Shown: positions 32,530 through 44,344, numbered from the stretch's first letter. The stretch: 64,000 bases of DNA from Chinchilla lanigera (GCF_000276665.1 NW_004955475.1:8538307-8602306); one strand, 5' to 3'. Notes: generated by a model from the letters alone, not told the origin. Translations and numbers: made by a program.

Positions 32530-34815
32530 CCCTGAGTCTGTGTATTTAACTGCTAGCACTAGAAGCACTTACTAATAAATAATTGCTGACTACGTGCTCT
32601 CGTCTGGGCCTCCTCAGCCTCAGCGTTTGGGGTGTGCCGGCCCATGAGTACCTCTCCGGAGTCACTACTGGGTCCCCTCTCTGTCCTCTCCAATGTGCAC
32701 TGCTTGCCTCTGCTGTCTCCTTGGATGAGAGGAAAAGTTTCTAGGGCTGGGCAGTGCCCCTATGTTTAGAGAGACACAGCCTCCGGTCACTGTGTCTCAA
32801 CTACAGTCCACCAACCTGCTCACCTACCCAGCCTAACCGCCTCCCAGCTGCGTGCTAAGTGACTCCACCTCCTCAAACTTGGGTCTCCCCTTCTGTGAGA
32901 CAGAGCTATCTACAGCACCACACAATAGGGTTAAGAAGATTCAGTGAGTTTGTCTGTGGGTGTTTGCTATCTGCAAAGCTCAGGAACAGTACTAGTTATC
33001 ACTTGTATCATTGTGAGTAACAATGTCAACTGAAGTTCTCCATCACTTATTGCTCCAGAGGCCAGCAGACAGAAAGAAACACCCTATTAATGGTAGATGC
33101 TTTCTGCGCGCCGCTCCCTGACCCCGGCCTGGTCGCCTGCCTTCTCCCCCTCGCCCCACCCAAGGCAGGCTTTGGGCTGCTTAGGAATCCCTAGCTGAGT
33201 AGGGGAGGGGCGGATTCTACCCCCGCTTCTCCTTCTCACGAGCCCCCCACCAGCCTTGCTGAATCTCAGCCAGGACAAGGGCAGGGAATGTGCCTCCTCC
33301 ACCAGCACCTCCCAGGCCCTGAGAGCCCTGTCCCCGCCTCCCGCCATGGCGTCTTAAACAGAGCTGAGTCTATAGCTCTTAGTGGGGGGTGGCTGTGGGT
33401 TGGTGGAGCCCCGAGAGAGGAGGTTGCAAAAGCTATGCCTTGCTTTCACAGTGGCTGGGGGTGGGGGCACCATCGTGTTTTCATTTTCCTCTGTTTGTTT
33501 TCTGTTTAGATCAACTGCTCAGTTCTGGTTTGGGCCTTTGAGGGCTGAAGGGGTTTGGCAGGTAAGGATTTCTGGGCCACCCATCTCTGCTTTCTGCAGG
33601 GCTGTGGGCTTGGCTCCTGCCAGCCCCTGCAGGAGCAGGAAGCCAGCCTCCTCCACTTGCTTTTGGCCCCCTTCCTTTTCTCACCCTCTTCTCTTTTTCT
33701 TTCTTTCCCTCTTTCTTTCTCTGTCTATACCCCCATACTCTCCTTCAATTTTTTTCTCTCTCCTTTCGCAGTCTGGGCCTATTCTTTTCTGCCTCCCTGT
33801 TCTTCTTTCGTTCGTTGGCAGTCTTGCCATCTTTCTCCATTTTCTGTTGGTTTCCCCTTTTCTCTTAATCTAAAGGACAAAAGGAAATGAAGCACTGGGC
33901 ATCAGAAGGCCTGAGTTCTGGCCCAGACTCTGCCATTAACCTTCTCTGAGGAAACTTCAGCAAGTTCCTTCCCATCTCCGGGCCTCAGTTTGGCTACCTG
34001 CGCACTGAGGGCTCTAAACTAGGACATCTTGTGAGTACGTACTTCCGCCTCGCAGGGAATAAGTGGGAGGAAACAGATGCCATTCTCTGCAGGGGGAAAG
34101 GCCCACCATACGGCCTGGAGGGAGGAGAACAGGAGGTCAGTGGGGGAAGTGAGGAACTATGGGAAAAGATGGAGATCGAGGCGACCACCCTAGCTGGTAT
34201 CCAAAGCCAGTCCGGAGAACCCAAGGAAAGGAGCTGAAGCTTGGAGTCTGGCAAGGCAGAGGCACACACGGCAATGGCAGACAATGAGATTACAGAACAG
34301 GGCAGTTCATCTGTTTTCCACGCCGCCTCGAATTAGGCCAAATGCCCTCCATCCTCACCCGGGCCTCTCATCTCATTGTGACATTTGCTCACTACCCTCT
34401 GGTGATGCAGGGGTATGCGCCGGGGCTAAGGAGTGTTCACATCTCTACCACCTTCTCGCCTGGCCCCCCTGACACCTCAGACTTCCCGCAGACCACAGCA
34501 AACCCATTCTCTGCTCCCACCCCACCTCCTCCGCCTCCTTTGGCTTTCTTTCCTAAGTGAACGGCACAGTTATCCTTCCAGGAGCTTGGGCCCAGGCTCT
34601 GGCGTCCCTGTCACCCCCCAGTTCCAACCTAGCTCTGAGTCATAGGCTCTGCCTCCTACCTCTCCCACTTCAGGCCTCTCCTGCCCACCCCCACAGACTC
34701 TCCCCAGCCCCAACCCCTGCCACTGCCATTTCTTGCCTGAGCTCCCACTCTGCCATCTCACCATCTCCAATTCTGCTTCCACACAGTTGCCAGGGCAACC
34801 ACAATTTGGGGACTT
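32530..34815. other. GC-rich mostly single-copy stretch
   Basis: No gene seen. It contains a pyrimidine-rich tract (33670-33770), which explains the Ser/Leu/Phe frames at 33382-33890, and a MIR-like fragment at about 33895-34030. Confidence 0.45.
33895..34030 (+). mobile_element. MIR fragment
   Basis: 'aggcctgagttctggcccag', 'ctctgccattaaccttctct', 'cttcccatctccgggcctca', 'gtttggctacctgcgc'. Confidence 0.6.
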
Positions 34816-34817
34816 AC

Positions 34818-36065
34818 GGGTAATTTCAGGGTTTTTGCTATTACATATAAAACAGCCAGAAACATTCCTGTACATGCCTTTTGGAATGGAATTGTTGGGT
34901 TGTGGATAAATATATACAGTTGTGCCTTAGAATCCATAGGGGGTTGGTTCCAGGACCCTGCTGATACCAAAATGGGCAGATGCTCAAGTCTCTAATATAG
35001 AATGCCACAGTAATTGCATATAACCTACACACATCCTCCTGAATACTTTAAATGATCTCTGGGTTACCTACAATACCTGCTACAATGTAAATGCGATGTA
35101 ATAGTTATTCTGTATTGTTTAGGGGTGACAAGAAAAAAGTGTGTACATGTGCAGAACAAAAGCAATGTTTCCCGAAATACTTTCGATCTACAGTTGGTTG
35201 AATCTACAGATGCAGGACACATGGATACGGGGCCAGGGGGTGCAGCCCTAACACATCCGCCTCACAGCTTTACAACGAGTTGTGCCAGTGTACTCTCCTG
35301 CCCGCAGCGTAGGGCGCGCTTTGCTTGCTCCCCATTCACTCACTGTAGCGGGCTTACAGTAGCATTTCATTATGGGTGCAGTTTGTGTTCTCTTTTTTAT
35401 TAATTAAGCAGAGCACCTTTATCATCTATTTATTGGCCATTTTGATATCTGGTTTTTGTCTCCGTGTGTGCGCGGTGTCTTTGAAAGTCCTTTGAACATT
35501 TTTCTATCGGGTTCCCTAATACATTCTGAATTATGAATCTTTTGCCAGATATTTCTATTGCAAAGAGTCTCGCCCATTCTGTTGGCTGTCTTTTCACTCT
35601 CAGCACAGCGCTTGGATGAACAGAAATTCTTTACTGTAATACAGTCCCAGTGATCACATTTGTCCTTCATGGCTAGCATTTTCCCATTTTATTTAAATCT
35701 TTTTCTATCCTAAAGGTACAAAGTTGTTCTCCTACATTTTTCTATTTTCATCAGTCTTATTATTTTTAACTGATACATAATTATTGTATAAATTTAAGGA
35801 ACACAATGTTTAATTTTTTACATGTAATATACATTCTGGAACACTCAAACCAGTGTAATTAGCACACCCGCCACCTCAAATAGTTAGCTTTCCTTGTGGT
35901 GAAACACTCAAAATATTTTCTTCTAGCTATTTGTTATATATAATACATTATTATTGACTACAGTCACCCTCCTTGTGTCACAGAACAACAGAACTTCTCC
36001 CAACTGCAACTTTGAACCCCTCTATACTCCTCTACAAGTTCTTCTGAAAGCATTTTTTGTGTTGC
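34818..36065 (-). mobile_element. Old LINE-1 3' fragment, split by MER2
   Basis: Left piece (34818-34914) ends in 'aatggaattgttgggttg'. Right piece (35243-36065) passes a diverged 'ttattggccattttgatatc' landmark and ends in reverse-strand 3' UTR landmarks ('ggaacacaatgtttaattt', 'attattattgactacagtc'). The two pieces follow each other in L1 order around the MER2. Confidence 0.65.
34917..35240 (-). mobile_element. MER2-like DNA transposon, inverted relative to 27650
   Basis: 'gggttggttccaggacc', 'ttgcatataacctacacaca', 'attctgtattgtttagggg' and 'cagttggttgaatctacag' are the reverse complement of landmarks in the copy at 27650-27943. TA precedes it (34915-34916). The right terminus is worn. 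Confidence 0.8.
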
Positions 36066-36185
36066 CTTTTGCATTTATACCTGTAATTTTCAGAACTGAT
36101 TTTTCTGTGTAATGTAAGGCAAGGGTCAAGATAAAGATCTTTTTCACATAGCTATCTGACTGATCCAGTATCATTTTTTTAAAAA

Positions 36186-36346
36186 AGAGCATGGTACATA
36201 CTCTGTAATTCCAGCTACTCTGGAGGCTAAGGCAGGAGTGTCACAAGTTCAAAGCCAGCCTGGGCAACCTAGTGAGACCATGTCTCAAAATAAAAAATAA
36301 AATGTTCTGAGGATGTAGCTCAGTGGAAGAGTTCTCTTGGGTTCAA
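36186..36346 (+). mobile_element. B1-ID dimer SINE with (GA)n end
   Basis: B1 half ('tctgtaattccagctactct', 'agttcaaagccagcctgggc', 'ccatgtctcaaaataaa') and ID half ('gaggatgtagctcagtgga'). Where an A-tail is expected, the (GA)n array begins. Confidence 0.83.
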
Positions 36347-36348
36347 CT

Positions 36349-36403
<55 letters not shown>

Positions 36404-36442
36404 AGAGAGAGAGAGAAGTAGGAAGGAAAGAAAGAAAGGGAA
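36347..36442. repeat. (GA)n / purine microsatellite
   Basis: About 95 bases, nearly pure purine on the plus strand, probably grown from the SINE tail. Glu-Arg and Ser-Leu frames are artefacts. Confidence 0.93.
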
Positions 36443-36497
36443 AGGGCCTCCAATGTACCACAGTGTCATTCATTTGTCGTAAATTAGGTGGGCACAT

Positions 36498-36580
36498 ATA
36501 TGCGGCCTTGTTTTTGGATGAATCCAGGGCCTCAGGCATGCTTGACAAGTACTCTACCTCTGAGCCACAACCCCAGCCCT
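36498..36580 (-). mobile_element. ID SINE
   Basis: Inverted ID: 'gaatccagggcctcaggcat', 'gcttgacaagtactctacct', 'gagccacaaccccagccc'. Confidence 0.8.
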
Positions 36581-36584
36581 CCTA

Positions 36585-37865
36585 GTCTTTCTTTTGTCAG
36601 TTTCTGTATTCTACTGCCAACATTACAATGTCTTCATTACTATAGCTTTCTATGTCTCAATAGCTGGTAGTAAAAGTCATCTGGATATGTTCTTTTCCTT
36701 TAAGATTACCTGGCCAATTCTTGACCCTGGGTATTTCCATTTGAATTTTAGGATCAGTTTGTCAATTTCACTCCCCGTTCAGATAAATAAAAGTGTTTGC
36801 TGGGGTTTTTTTAGGAGACACATTGACTCTATGGGTTAATTAGAAAAGAACTGATATCTTTACATCAAATTTTCTAATCCATGAATACAGTTTGTCCCTT
36901 TATTTAAGCCTTTTAAAATTTTCCTCCACAATGTATTGTGGCTTCTGGTATAGAGATTTTCCACATCCTTCGTTAGATTTATTTTTAAGTATTTGCTGTT
37001 TATGCTATTGCAAATGGCAGGGTTTTAAAAAACCCCTTTTACAATTTTCTGCTGGTGTACAGAAATATGATTGATTTTTGCATAGTGACCTACCCAATGG
37101 TCTTGCTAGATTCACTTGTCAATTGTAAGAGCTGTCTGTAGAATTTTGGATTTTCTAGGCGCACAGTCATGTTAAATGCACATAATGACAGTTGTACTTC
37201 TCCATTTCAAATCTTTTATTTCCTTGGTATGCTAGCTAAGACCTCCTGTCCAGTGCTGAGCAGAACGGTGAGAGTAAGCATCCGTTCTTACTGTAGGAAA
37301 GTGTTCACAGCTTCACCATTGAGACTGCTGTTTGTGGAAAGGTTTTTGTAGGTGCTCTTTATCAGATTAAAGAAGTTTTCTCTTCTGTTTCTACTGTGCT
37401 GAGACCTTTATTAAAATCATGAATGGATGCTGAATTTTGTAAAATGGTTTTTATGCATTTATCATGGCTTTTCTCCATTTATTTCCTGTTAGTTGACTTA
37501 CAACGGTCGACTTTTATTATTGCTTTTGTTGTTGTCCCCCACCCTCCACCTCTGGTAGTGGAGATTAAATGTAGCACCTTCACACTGAGCTATATCCTTA
37601 GCCCTTTTTTATTTTGATTTTGTGACAGGTTCTGGCTAAGTAGCTACCTTGTCCAGGCTGGGCTTAAACTAGTGATCCTCCTGCCTCAAACTCCCAGGGT
37701 GCTGGGATTATAGACATGTGTCACCATGCCTAAACAATGGTTGGTTTTTGATTGTTTAATTACCTTTGAATTTCTGGATGAAAAGTCACTTGATCATGAT
37801 GAATTATTCTTTCCATATACTGGTGGATTCTATCTGGTAAAATTTTGAATTGCACTTTTTACTTT
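36585..37865 (-). mobile_element. Old LINE-1 ORF2 fragment, split by a SINE
   Basis: T-rich. It reads on the minus strand through diverged reverse transcriptase sequence, with many stops. L1 order continues on both sides of the B1-ID dimer at 37545-37735. Confidence 0.7.
37545..37735 (-). mobile_element. B1-ID dimer SINE inside LINE-1
   Basis: Inverted ID half ('gtggagattaaatgtagcac', 'actgagctatatccttagcc') and inverted B1 half ('aggctgggcttaaactagtg', 'ggtgctgggattatagacat'). Confidence 0.85.
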
Positions 37866-37984
37866 GTGATCATTGGAAAGTCACATGCAGTTAGTTGTAA
37901 GAAGTAATAAAAAGAGATCTACAGCGATAGAAATGTATGACTGCTCCAGTTTATCTGCATTTGGTCTTGTCACTTTTAAAAAAA

Positions 37985-40205
37985 AAAATAGCCATTGGAT
38001 AGCTATGTAGTGATATCACATTGTGGTTGTAATTTGCATTAATTTGCATTGATAATGTTGACTAACTTTTCATGTGCTTATTTACCATCTGTATATCCTC
38101 TTTGGTGAAATATCTCTTCATGTCTTTTGCCCATTTTCTAATTGGATTGTTTGCTTTGTTTTATCTTGTTTTGTTTTACTGTTGAGTTTTAAGAGTTCTT
38201 TATATATTCTAGATGCGAGTCATATGTCACATGCATGGTTGGCAAATATTTTCCCAGTCTGAGGTTTGTCTTTTCATCCATTTTGCATTGCAGAGCTTAA
38301 GTATTTAACCTGATGAAGTCCAATTTATCCATTCTTTCATAGATGTGCTTTTGATGCCGTGTGTAAGAATTTTGCGACCAATGCCTATGAGCTAAAGATT
38401 TTTCTCCCATGTTTTCTTTGAAACAATCTGTAGTTTAACGCTTTCTATTTAAATCTATTATTCACTTTCAGTAAATTTTATGTGAAGTCTAGGTTGAGAT
38501 TCATCTTTTTGCTGATGAATGTCCAATTGCTTCAACTTCATTTATTTATTGAAAAGTCCATCTTTCCTTCACTGAGACGCTTCTACACCTTTGTCAAAAA
38601 TCATTTGAGCATACAGTATTTGTGTGTCTCTGTTTCCGGGTTCTCTATTTTGTTCCACTGATCTAGCTGTTTCTTTATTCTAGTACCACACAGTCTTAAT
38701 TACAGTAGCTATGTAATAAGTTATAAAAGCAGGTAAAGGGATTCCTCCCACTGTGTTCTTCTTTTTCAAAATTGTCTTAGTCACTCTAATTTGTCTTTTC
38801 ATATAAATTTAAGAATAATGTTGTCTATATCGACAAAAAAAGCTTTTTGAAATTTTGGTAATATTAGCATTAAACTGGTATATAAATTTGAGAGGATTAA
38901 CATTTACTATGTTGATTCTTCCAATCCATAAACACCTGCTGTGCCTCTTTGTTTATTTAGATCTCTGATTTCTTCATCAGAATTTTGTGATTTTCAGCAT
39001 ACCAGTCCTACATATGACTGTTACATTGACATCTAATTTTATTTTCTTTTAGGAGAGATTTTAAATGGCATGGAGTTTCTAATTTTGATGATCACATCTT
39101 CATTGCTAGAAATGTTTTTATATGTTCATCCTGTATACAGTGACCTTGCTAAACTTACTGATTAGTTCCAGGAGATGTTTTTGTAGATTCCTTCTCTATC
39201 ATGTCTCTTGCAAATGAGAACCAATTTACTTTCCAATCTATATGCCTTTTCCTTTCTTTATGTGTTTTGCTTTGCTTACTGCATTGACTACACCTTCCAG
39301 GATGATTCTGAAGCAGAGGATGAGACCAGATGTCATTCCCTTCTTCCCAATCTAAAGTTAAAAGCATTCAGTCTTTCACCATTAAGTATAATGTCAGCTG
39401 TAGGGTTTTTGTAGATGGTTTTTATCAAGTTGGAGAAGTTCATTCTCTTTGTTTTTTTGAGGGGTTTTATTAGAAAAAAGTGTTGGAGTGCATTTTGCGC
39501 ACCAATTGATAAATTTGTGTGATTTTTCTTTCTTAGGCTGTTAGTATAGAACATTATATTGATTTATTTCCAAGTGAAACCAGCCTTGCATTCCTAGAAT
39601 AAAACCCTCTTGGTCGTGATGCATGATTCTTTGTATATATTGCTGAATTATTTATTGAAAATGTTTTTATTTTGATGAGGGATAATGGTCTATAGTTTTC
39701 TTTGTGTGTACTGTCTTTTGTCCAGTTTTTGTGTCAGGGTAACAGTGGTGTCATTAACTGAGTTAAGAAGTATCCCCTCCTGTTCCATTTTCTAGGAGAG
39801 ATTATATTACTTGTTCTTTAAATTCTTAGCAAAGTTGTCCAGCAACACCAACTGGACCTACAGACTTACTTCTGGGGAGGTTTCAAATTTTAAATTTAAT
39901 TTCTCTGGTAGTTGCCTAACTATCCAAATTATTTAGTTCGCATTTGATGAGTTGTAATCGTTTGTGGTTTTTGAGGAACTGACCCATTTCATCTGAGTTA
40001 TCAGTTTTATATGTGTAGATTTATTCATAGTAGTCCCTTGGTTTTCTTTTCCTGGTGCCTACAGGTTCCATATCGATACCCCTTGTTACAGTCCTACTAT
40101 CAGTAATTTGTGTCTTCTTTCTTTTTTGTTTTGTCATTCTTGCTAGAGATTTGTCAATTTCATTGATCTTTTCAAAGAACTAGCTCTTTTGTTTTATTGC
40201 TTTTC
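37985..40205 (-). mobile_element. Old LINE-1 (3' UTR to reverse transcriptase)
   Basis: Landmarks on the plus strand: 'atctgtatatcctctttggt', 'cttttgcccattttctaatt', 'gtcttttcatccattttgca', 'ttttgttccactgatctag', 'ccactgtgttcttctttttc', and near 40160 'tcttttcaaagaactagct'. The frames are destroyed; one 73-codon minus piece (39554-39333) keeps L1-like sequence. Confidence 0.78.
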
Positions 40206-40206
40206 C

Positions 40207-40690
40207 TAGACTATATCCCACTTGGTCATAATGAATTATTCTTTTAATATGTTTTCCAATCCCATTTTGTAATGTTTTGATTTTGGGTTTTGCATTCACA
40301 TCTACAAGACACATTAGTCTACAGTGTTCCTTTCTTAGAATGCCCTTGTCTTATTTTATTTGTTTTTTTTTTTTTTTTTTTTTTTTTTGGTTTTTCTCCG
40401 GTACCGGGAACCGAACTCACGACCTTGCACTTGCCAGGCAGGCGCTTTGCCGCTGAGCTAAATCCCCAGCCCCCGCCCTTGTCTTATTTTAGTATCAAGA
40501 ATTGTCTAATTATTTGACTAGCGGCAGAAAGAGTTGAGAAATGTTCCCTTCTTTTTCTATCTCTGAAGGGATTTATGTAATACTGATGTTATAAACTATG
40601 TACATAGAGTTTTATGTGCTTAGATATATTTGCGGGCAAATAGCTTCTTTTCTGTGTATAGAGCTAGGTGGAGCAGGAAAACATATTTTT
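40207..40690 (-). mobile_element. Old LINE-1 ORF2 fragment hosting a young ID
   Basis: 'cccacttggtcataatgaat' and 'cttttaatatgttttccaat' repeat an ORF2 segment already passed at about 39610, so this is a separate L1 piece. It continues after the ID with 'ttagtatcaagaattgtct' and 'gaaatgttcccttctttttc'. Confidence 0.6.
40359..40474 (-). mobile_element. Young ID SINE with perfect target-site duplication
   Basis: Inverted ID monomer: T-run (the A-tail), 'tctccggtaccgggaaccg', 'actcacgaccttgcacttgc', 'gctttgccgctgagctaaat', 'ccccagcccc'. It is flanked by identical 17-base copies of gcccttgtcttatttta at 40342-40358 and 40475-40491. The long pure tail and exact duplication mean a recent insertion. 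Confidence 0.95.
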
Positions 40691-40694
40691 GATT

Positions 40695-40860
40695 TCCTAC
40701 CATCTGCCTGACACCATGCTAAGAATTTTATATTCATTATCTCATTGTTTCCTTATTAAAAAACCTCATTGGGGGAATATTTTTATATCTGTCTCTTAGC
40801 TCATAGAATTGAGATTCACTGACTTGCCTAAGATCACACAGATGTGAGAATTCTTCTTAA
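40695..40860 (-). mobile_element. MIR fragment
   Basis: 'gcctgacaccatgctaagaa', 'tattcattatctcattg', 'ttgcctaagatcacacagat'. Confidence 0.6.
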
Positions 40861-40867
40861 GTTTTTT

Positions 40868-41060
40868 TCACCATCTTTCCCCTCAATGCCAGTGATTGAA
40901 CCCAGGGCCTTTACACTGAGTTATATTCTAGCCTGTTTTTATGGGACAGGATTTCATTAAGTCCCCCTAAGTTTCCTAGGCTGGGCTCAACCTTGTGGTC
41001 ATCCTCCTGCCTCAGCCCCTCTGAGTGTGGAGATGATAGCAGGGCACCACCACTCCCGAC
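40868..41060 (-). mobile_element. B1-ID dimer SINE
   Basis: Inverted ID half ('agtgattgaacccagggcct', 'ttacactgagttatattcta') and inverted B1 half ('aggctgggctcaaccttgtg', 'agggcaccaccactcccga'). Confidence 0.85.
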
Positions 41061-41064
41061 CCAA

Positions 41065-41245
41065 GTTAAATCTTATTTATTGACTACCTACTATGTACCA
41101 GGCATTGTACTCCAAGGTGGTTGTCTCCCATAGCTCCGAATGCCTCCAGCAGCTCAGTGAGACAGAAATCATAGGTTTTTTTTCCCTTGTGGAAATGAGG
41201 AAACTGAAGTTGAGGGGCTGAAGAACTTCTCCAGAGCTAAACATC
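41065..41245 (-). mobile_element. MIR fragment
   Basis: 'gactacctactatgtaccag', 'gcattgtactccaaggtgg', 'ggaaatgaggaaactgaag'. Confidence 0.6.
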
Positions 41246-41545
41246 CAAGATGTGTCCACACTGGTCTCCAGGGTGGTATTTTGCCATTCATCAACCAGGA
41301 TGTGTGTTCTTTGTGCTGTGACCGGAATGTTCCCTTTGTGGTAGTGACTGTGTTCTGTCGTATTGGTGTCTGCTGCCATTATTAGCAGCTCAGGAGAAGG
41401 AAAGAACCATAGTGCTCAGGACAGCCACAGGCCCCAGGCTCCAGGTACAACAACGAAAGCTGAAGACAGATGTGGGAAGGAGGCTGGAAGTAAGAGGCTA
41501 AGGAAGCTCGGCCTTAAGGCCAGAAGACTGAATGGTAGCTTCACA

Positions 41546-41585
<40 letters not shown>

Positions 41586-42120
41586 CACACACACACACAC
41601 ACCAGCAGCTGTGCTGAAGGCCAGGGAGGCAATGGGAGGCTGAACGTTGATAGGCCACGGCACCCCCTCCCCGCATGGGAAACAGCTTCCTAGGCTAGGT
41701 TTGGCCAGATGGAATTTCCTCTGCTTCTTACATCCTAAGTTTGAGCCCCTGCTAACTCCTGGGAAGGATAGGTCAGTGGGGTAGGAGGAGAGGGGCCCTG
41801 AGGCCCTAGTCCTCAACCAGAATCATGCAATGGGCAGTAGACTGGAGTTAATATGCCAGACCTGGGGGGTTCCTCATAGATCCCTTGGTTCGATAGCATC
41901 ATTATCTAGTGGGAAGCCAAAACCCAGAACACAGAAGATGAAGTGATGGATGTGCCTGCAGCCATACAACACTGGCAGGCCACCTAGGGGAGAGCTCCGT
42001 GCGTGTGAGGCACACATGGTGTGTGTGAGCACGGCCCAGGCTTCCTCCTTCCCTGAGTCTGGTCCTCTTGTAATGCCTGCTGTGTCCTGGGGTGGCAGTG
42101 GGGTGAATGTGGGCTCTGAC
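41246..42120. other. Non-repeat stretch with (CA)n
   Basis: No gene seen apart from the microsatellite at 41547-41603. Confidence 0.5.
41547..41603. repeat. (CA)n microsatellite
   Basis: About 28 CA units with one CG interruption. Confidence 0.96.
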
Positions 42121-42124
42121 GCCT

Positions 42125-42310
42125 GACTCCAAGTATGAGCTCCTGCTTTTAGAACCAAGTTATTTGAACGCTCTGGACTTCAACTTCTCCATGGGCACCA
42201 CACGGTAGTAACCACCTTATAGTACTGCTCAGGTTCCATAAGTAAATGTATAGGGAACAGGATAGTGCCCCGCACAGAAGCAGTACTGTGTAAGTACTGG
42301 TATTACTGGA
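42125..42310 (+). mobile_element. MIR fragment
   Basis: 'ggacttcaacttctccatgg', 'taaccaccttatagtactgc', 'aggatagtgccccgcaca'. A second MIR-like start follows at 42376 ('ggctgtgtgactttggcaaa'). Confidence 0.5.
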
Positions 42311-42375
42311 GGCCACTGGCTGGGATAGATTGGACAGAGGCTCAAGGGTCACCTGCCCAGATTCCCATCCCATTC

Positions 42376-43190
42376 CCTACCACACTGGCTGTGTGACTTT
42401 GGCAAATCACTTCCCTCTCTGAGCCTCAGCAACCTCGTCTGCAGGTACAGCCTGACCAAATAAGAGTCACTCAGGAGCTGTTGGCAGAATTCAACACTAC
42501 CATGTGGACAGCTGCATGGCTCACAGAAGGCCTTAAAGAATGGGGGCTGTTGAGACCAGATGGGGGGAAGAGAGGCACCCTCCATGGTTCCAGTCCTTCA
42601 CAACCCTGAAGACAGCCTCTTCTTCATCCCTACCCAAACCTGGCAGGAGCTCCAGCCCTCTAAGTTTCAGGCCCTGCAGCCTCTCTGCTCCTGTCCCCAA
42701 ACTGGTTCACTGACGTGACAACCTCCATTCTCCTACACAGCGCTGAGGGCTGTGAAATCAACCCTGAGGCAGGGAGGGAGATGGCTGGAGGCCTGGCACA
42801 CCTGCTGATGGCTGTCGGAAGTTTAGAGACAGGGCCCGCTTATACAGCTCCTTCTATGCTAGCTAGAATGAGAATTAGAGTCAACTGCAGGTCCCCACTC
42901 TGTGTCTTCACCTATCTGAGCTTAGGAGAGGGGGAACATTCCCTGCAAAAGCAAAGAAAGCAGCCAAGGTCTTATAGCAATGATTTCCATTCCACAGAGT
43001 AGGAAGCTACCATTCAGACATGTTGCGTGCAGTTAGGATCACAACCCAGGCCTCTTAAATGCTATGTTTTGTAGAACCGGAGTGTGTCAAAACCGGAAAA
43101 GAACTTAGTGTAGGGGACAGCTGAGTCGCATTTCATTTTGCATATGCGTAATAGCAAATGCAAGGAAAACGGACCTGCCCAAGGTCCAAA
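42376..43190. other. Mostly single-copy stretch
   Basis: Begins with a MIR fragment (42376-42450). No gene seen in the rest. Confidence 0.45.
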
Positions 43191-43202
43191 AGGAGTTAGT
43201 GG

Positions 43203-43388
43203 ACCAGGTGTGGTGGCATATGCCTGTAATTCTAGCTATTTGATAGGCTAAAGCAGGATTATTCCAAGTTTGATGCCAACCTGGGCAACTTAGCAAGATC
43301 TTGTCTTAAAATAAAAAATAAAAAGGGCTGGGGATATATCTTAGGAGTAGAGCTCTTGTGAGTTCAATACTTGGTACTAAAAAAAAAA
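43203..43388 (+). mobile_element. B1-ID dimer SINE, first of a tandem pair
   Basis: B1 half ('ccaggtgtggtggcatatgc', 'cctgtaattctagctatttg', 'agatcttgtcttaaaataaa') and ID half ('gggctggggatatatcttag', 'gagttcaatacttggtac') with an A10 tail. It is preceded by gttagtgg at 43195-43202. Confidence 0.9.
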
Positions 43389-43396
43389 GTTGGTGG

Positions 43397-43546
43397 CCAG
43401 CGGGGTGTGGTGGCTCACGCTTGTAATCCCAGCGCTTGGGAGGCAGAGGCAGGAATAGAGGTGTGTGTTCAAGGCCAGCCTGGGCTACGTAGTGAGTATA
43501 AGTCAAGCCTGAACCATATAGTGAGACCGTGTCTGCAAAAAAAAAT
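43397..43546 (+). mobile_element. B1 SINE, second of a tandem pair
   Basis: 'gggtgtggtggctcacgctt', 'gtaatcccagcgcttgggag', 'gttcaaggccagcctgggct', 'tgagaccgtgtctgcaaaa'. It is flanked by gttggtgg (43389-43396) and gttagtgg (43547-43554). Confidence 0.9.
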
Positions 43547-43554
43547 GTTAGTGG

Positions 43555-44340
43555 CAGATGTGGGACCTAAGGCCAGAGCCTCCTTTCATATCCCTAGATG
43601 CAGGAAAAGTTGGGGGCCCAAGGGCTACATGTGGCGTGGAGGTACCTAGCCCAGTATTGGGCTGCTTTTAACTCCTCAACCAGAACTTTTGTCTTCCCAT
43701 TACTCTGTGGCTCTGAAGCCTCTCTTGCCCACCTGACTGGTACTCAGGGGAAGGCGCCCTGCAGAGAGCTGGGGTCCTCAGCTCCAGGCTGGATGTTCTT
43801 CAGTGGATCCCTGCCTCTCTGTGGCCTTTGGTTCTCCACCTGTAAAATGGCATGTATGTGATACAGGGCAAAGCAGGTAGGACCCACTGAGTCTGAGTAC
43901 TAGACTTAACTAGAGAGCTGGGGAAACCCTGATGCCAGGCACTACCGCAAACCCATGAAATGAGAATCTCTGGAGGGAGGACCCAGGCTTGAGACAGGGA
44001 GGGAGGGGGCTGCCAGGCCCAAGGATTCCAATGAGCAAACGGGGTCTGGGAGAGCTCTTGGGGCTCTTCCCCCTGAATTCTGCTGAAATTCTGTGACCCA
44101 CTGGGGGTGTGTGGGTTCAGAGGAGGAGCTACGGTCTGCTGGCTCCTTCCTATAGTCTCTGCACTGAACACGCTCGCCCAAACTCTGGATCATTTCCCCA
44201 GGGTTAGAACATTGTTTTGGGGTTCCTGGCATTGTGTGAATTCATACTGGGACACTGCTCTTGTGATAGGAGGCTACCTGTCCCCATCCCCCTGCCTGCT
44301 GTCTCCCAGACACCCCCAAACCCCTCTCCAGTCTGGCTGA
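43555..44340. other. GC-rich non-repeat stretch
   Basis: No gene seen. A short MIR-like match is at about 43810-43880. Confidence 0.45.
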
Positions 44341-44344
44341 TTCC

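Noticed and set aside
33090..33365. GC-rich candidate promoter or CpG island
   Set aside because: CpGs are few and scattered; no first exon is evident.
40359..40474. Possible tRNA gene on the minus strand
   Set aside because: The tRNA-like A and B boxes belong to an ID SINE with an A-tail and target-site duplication.
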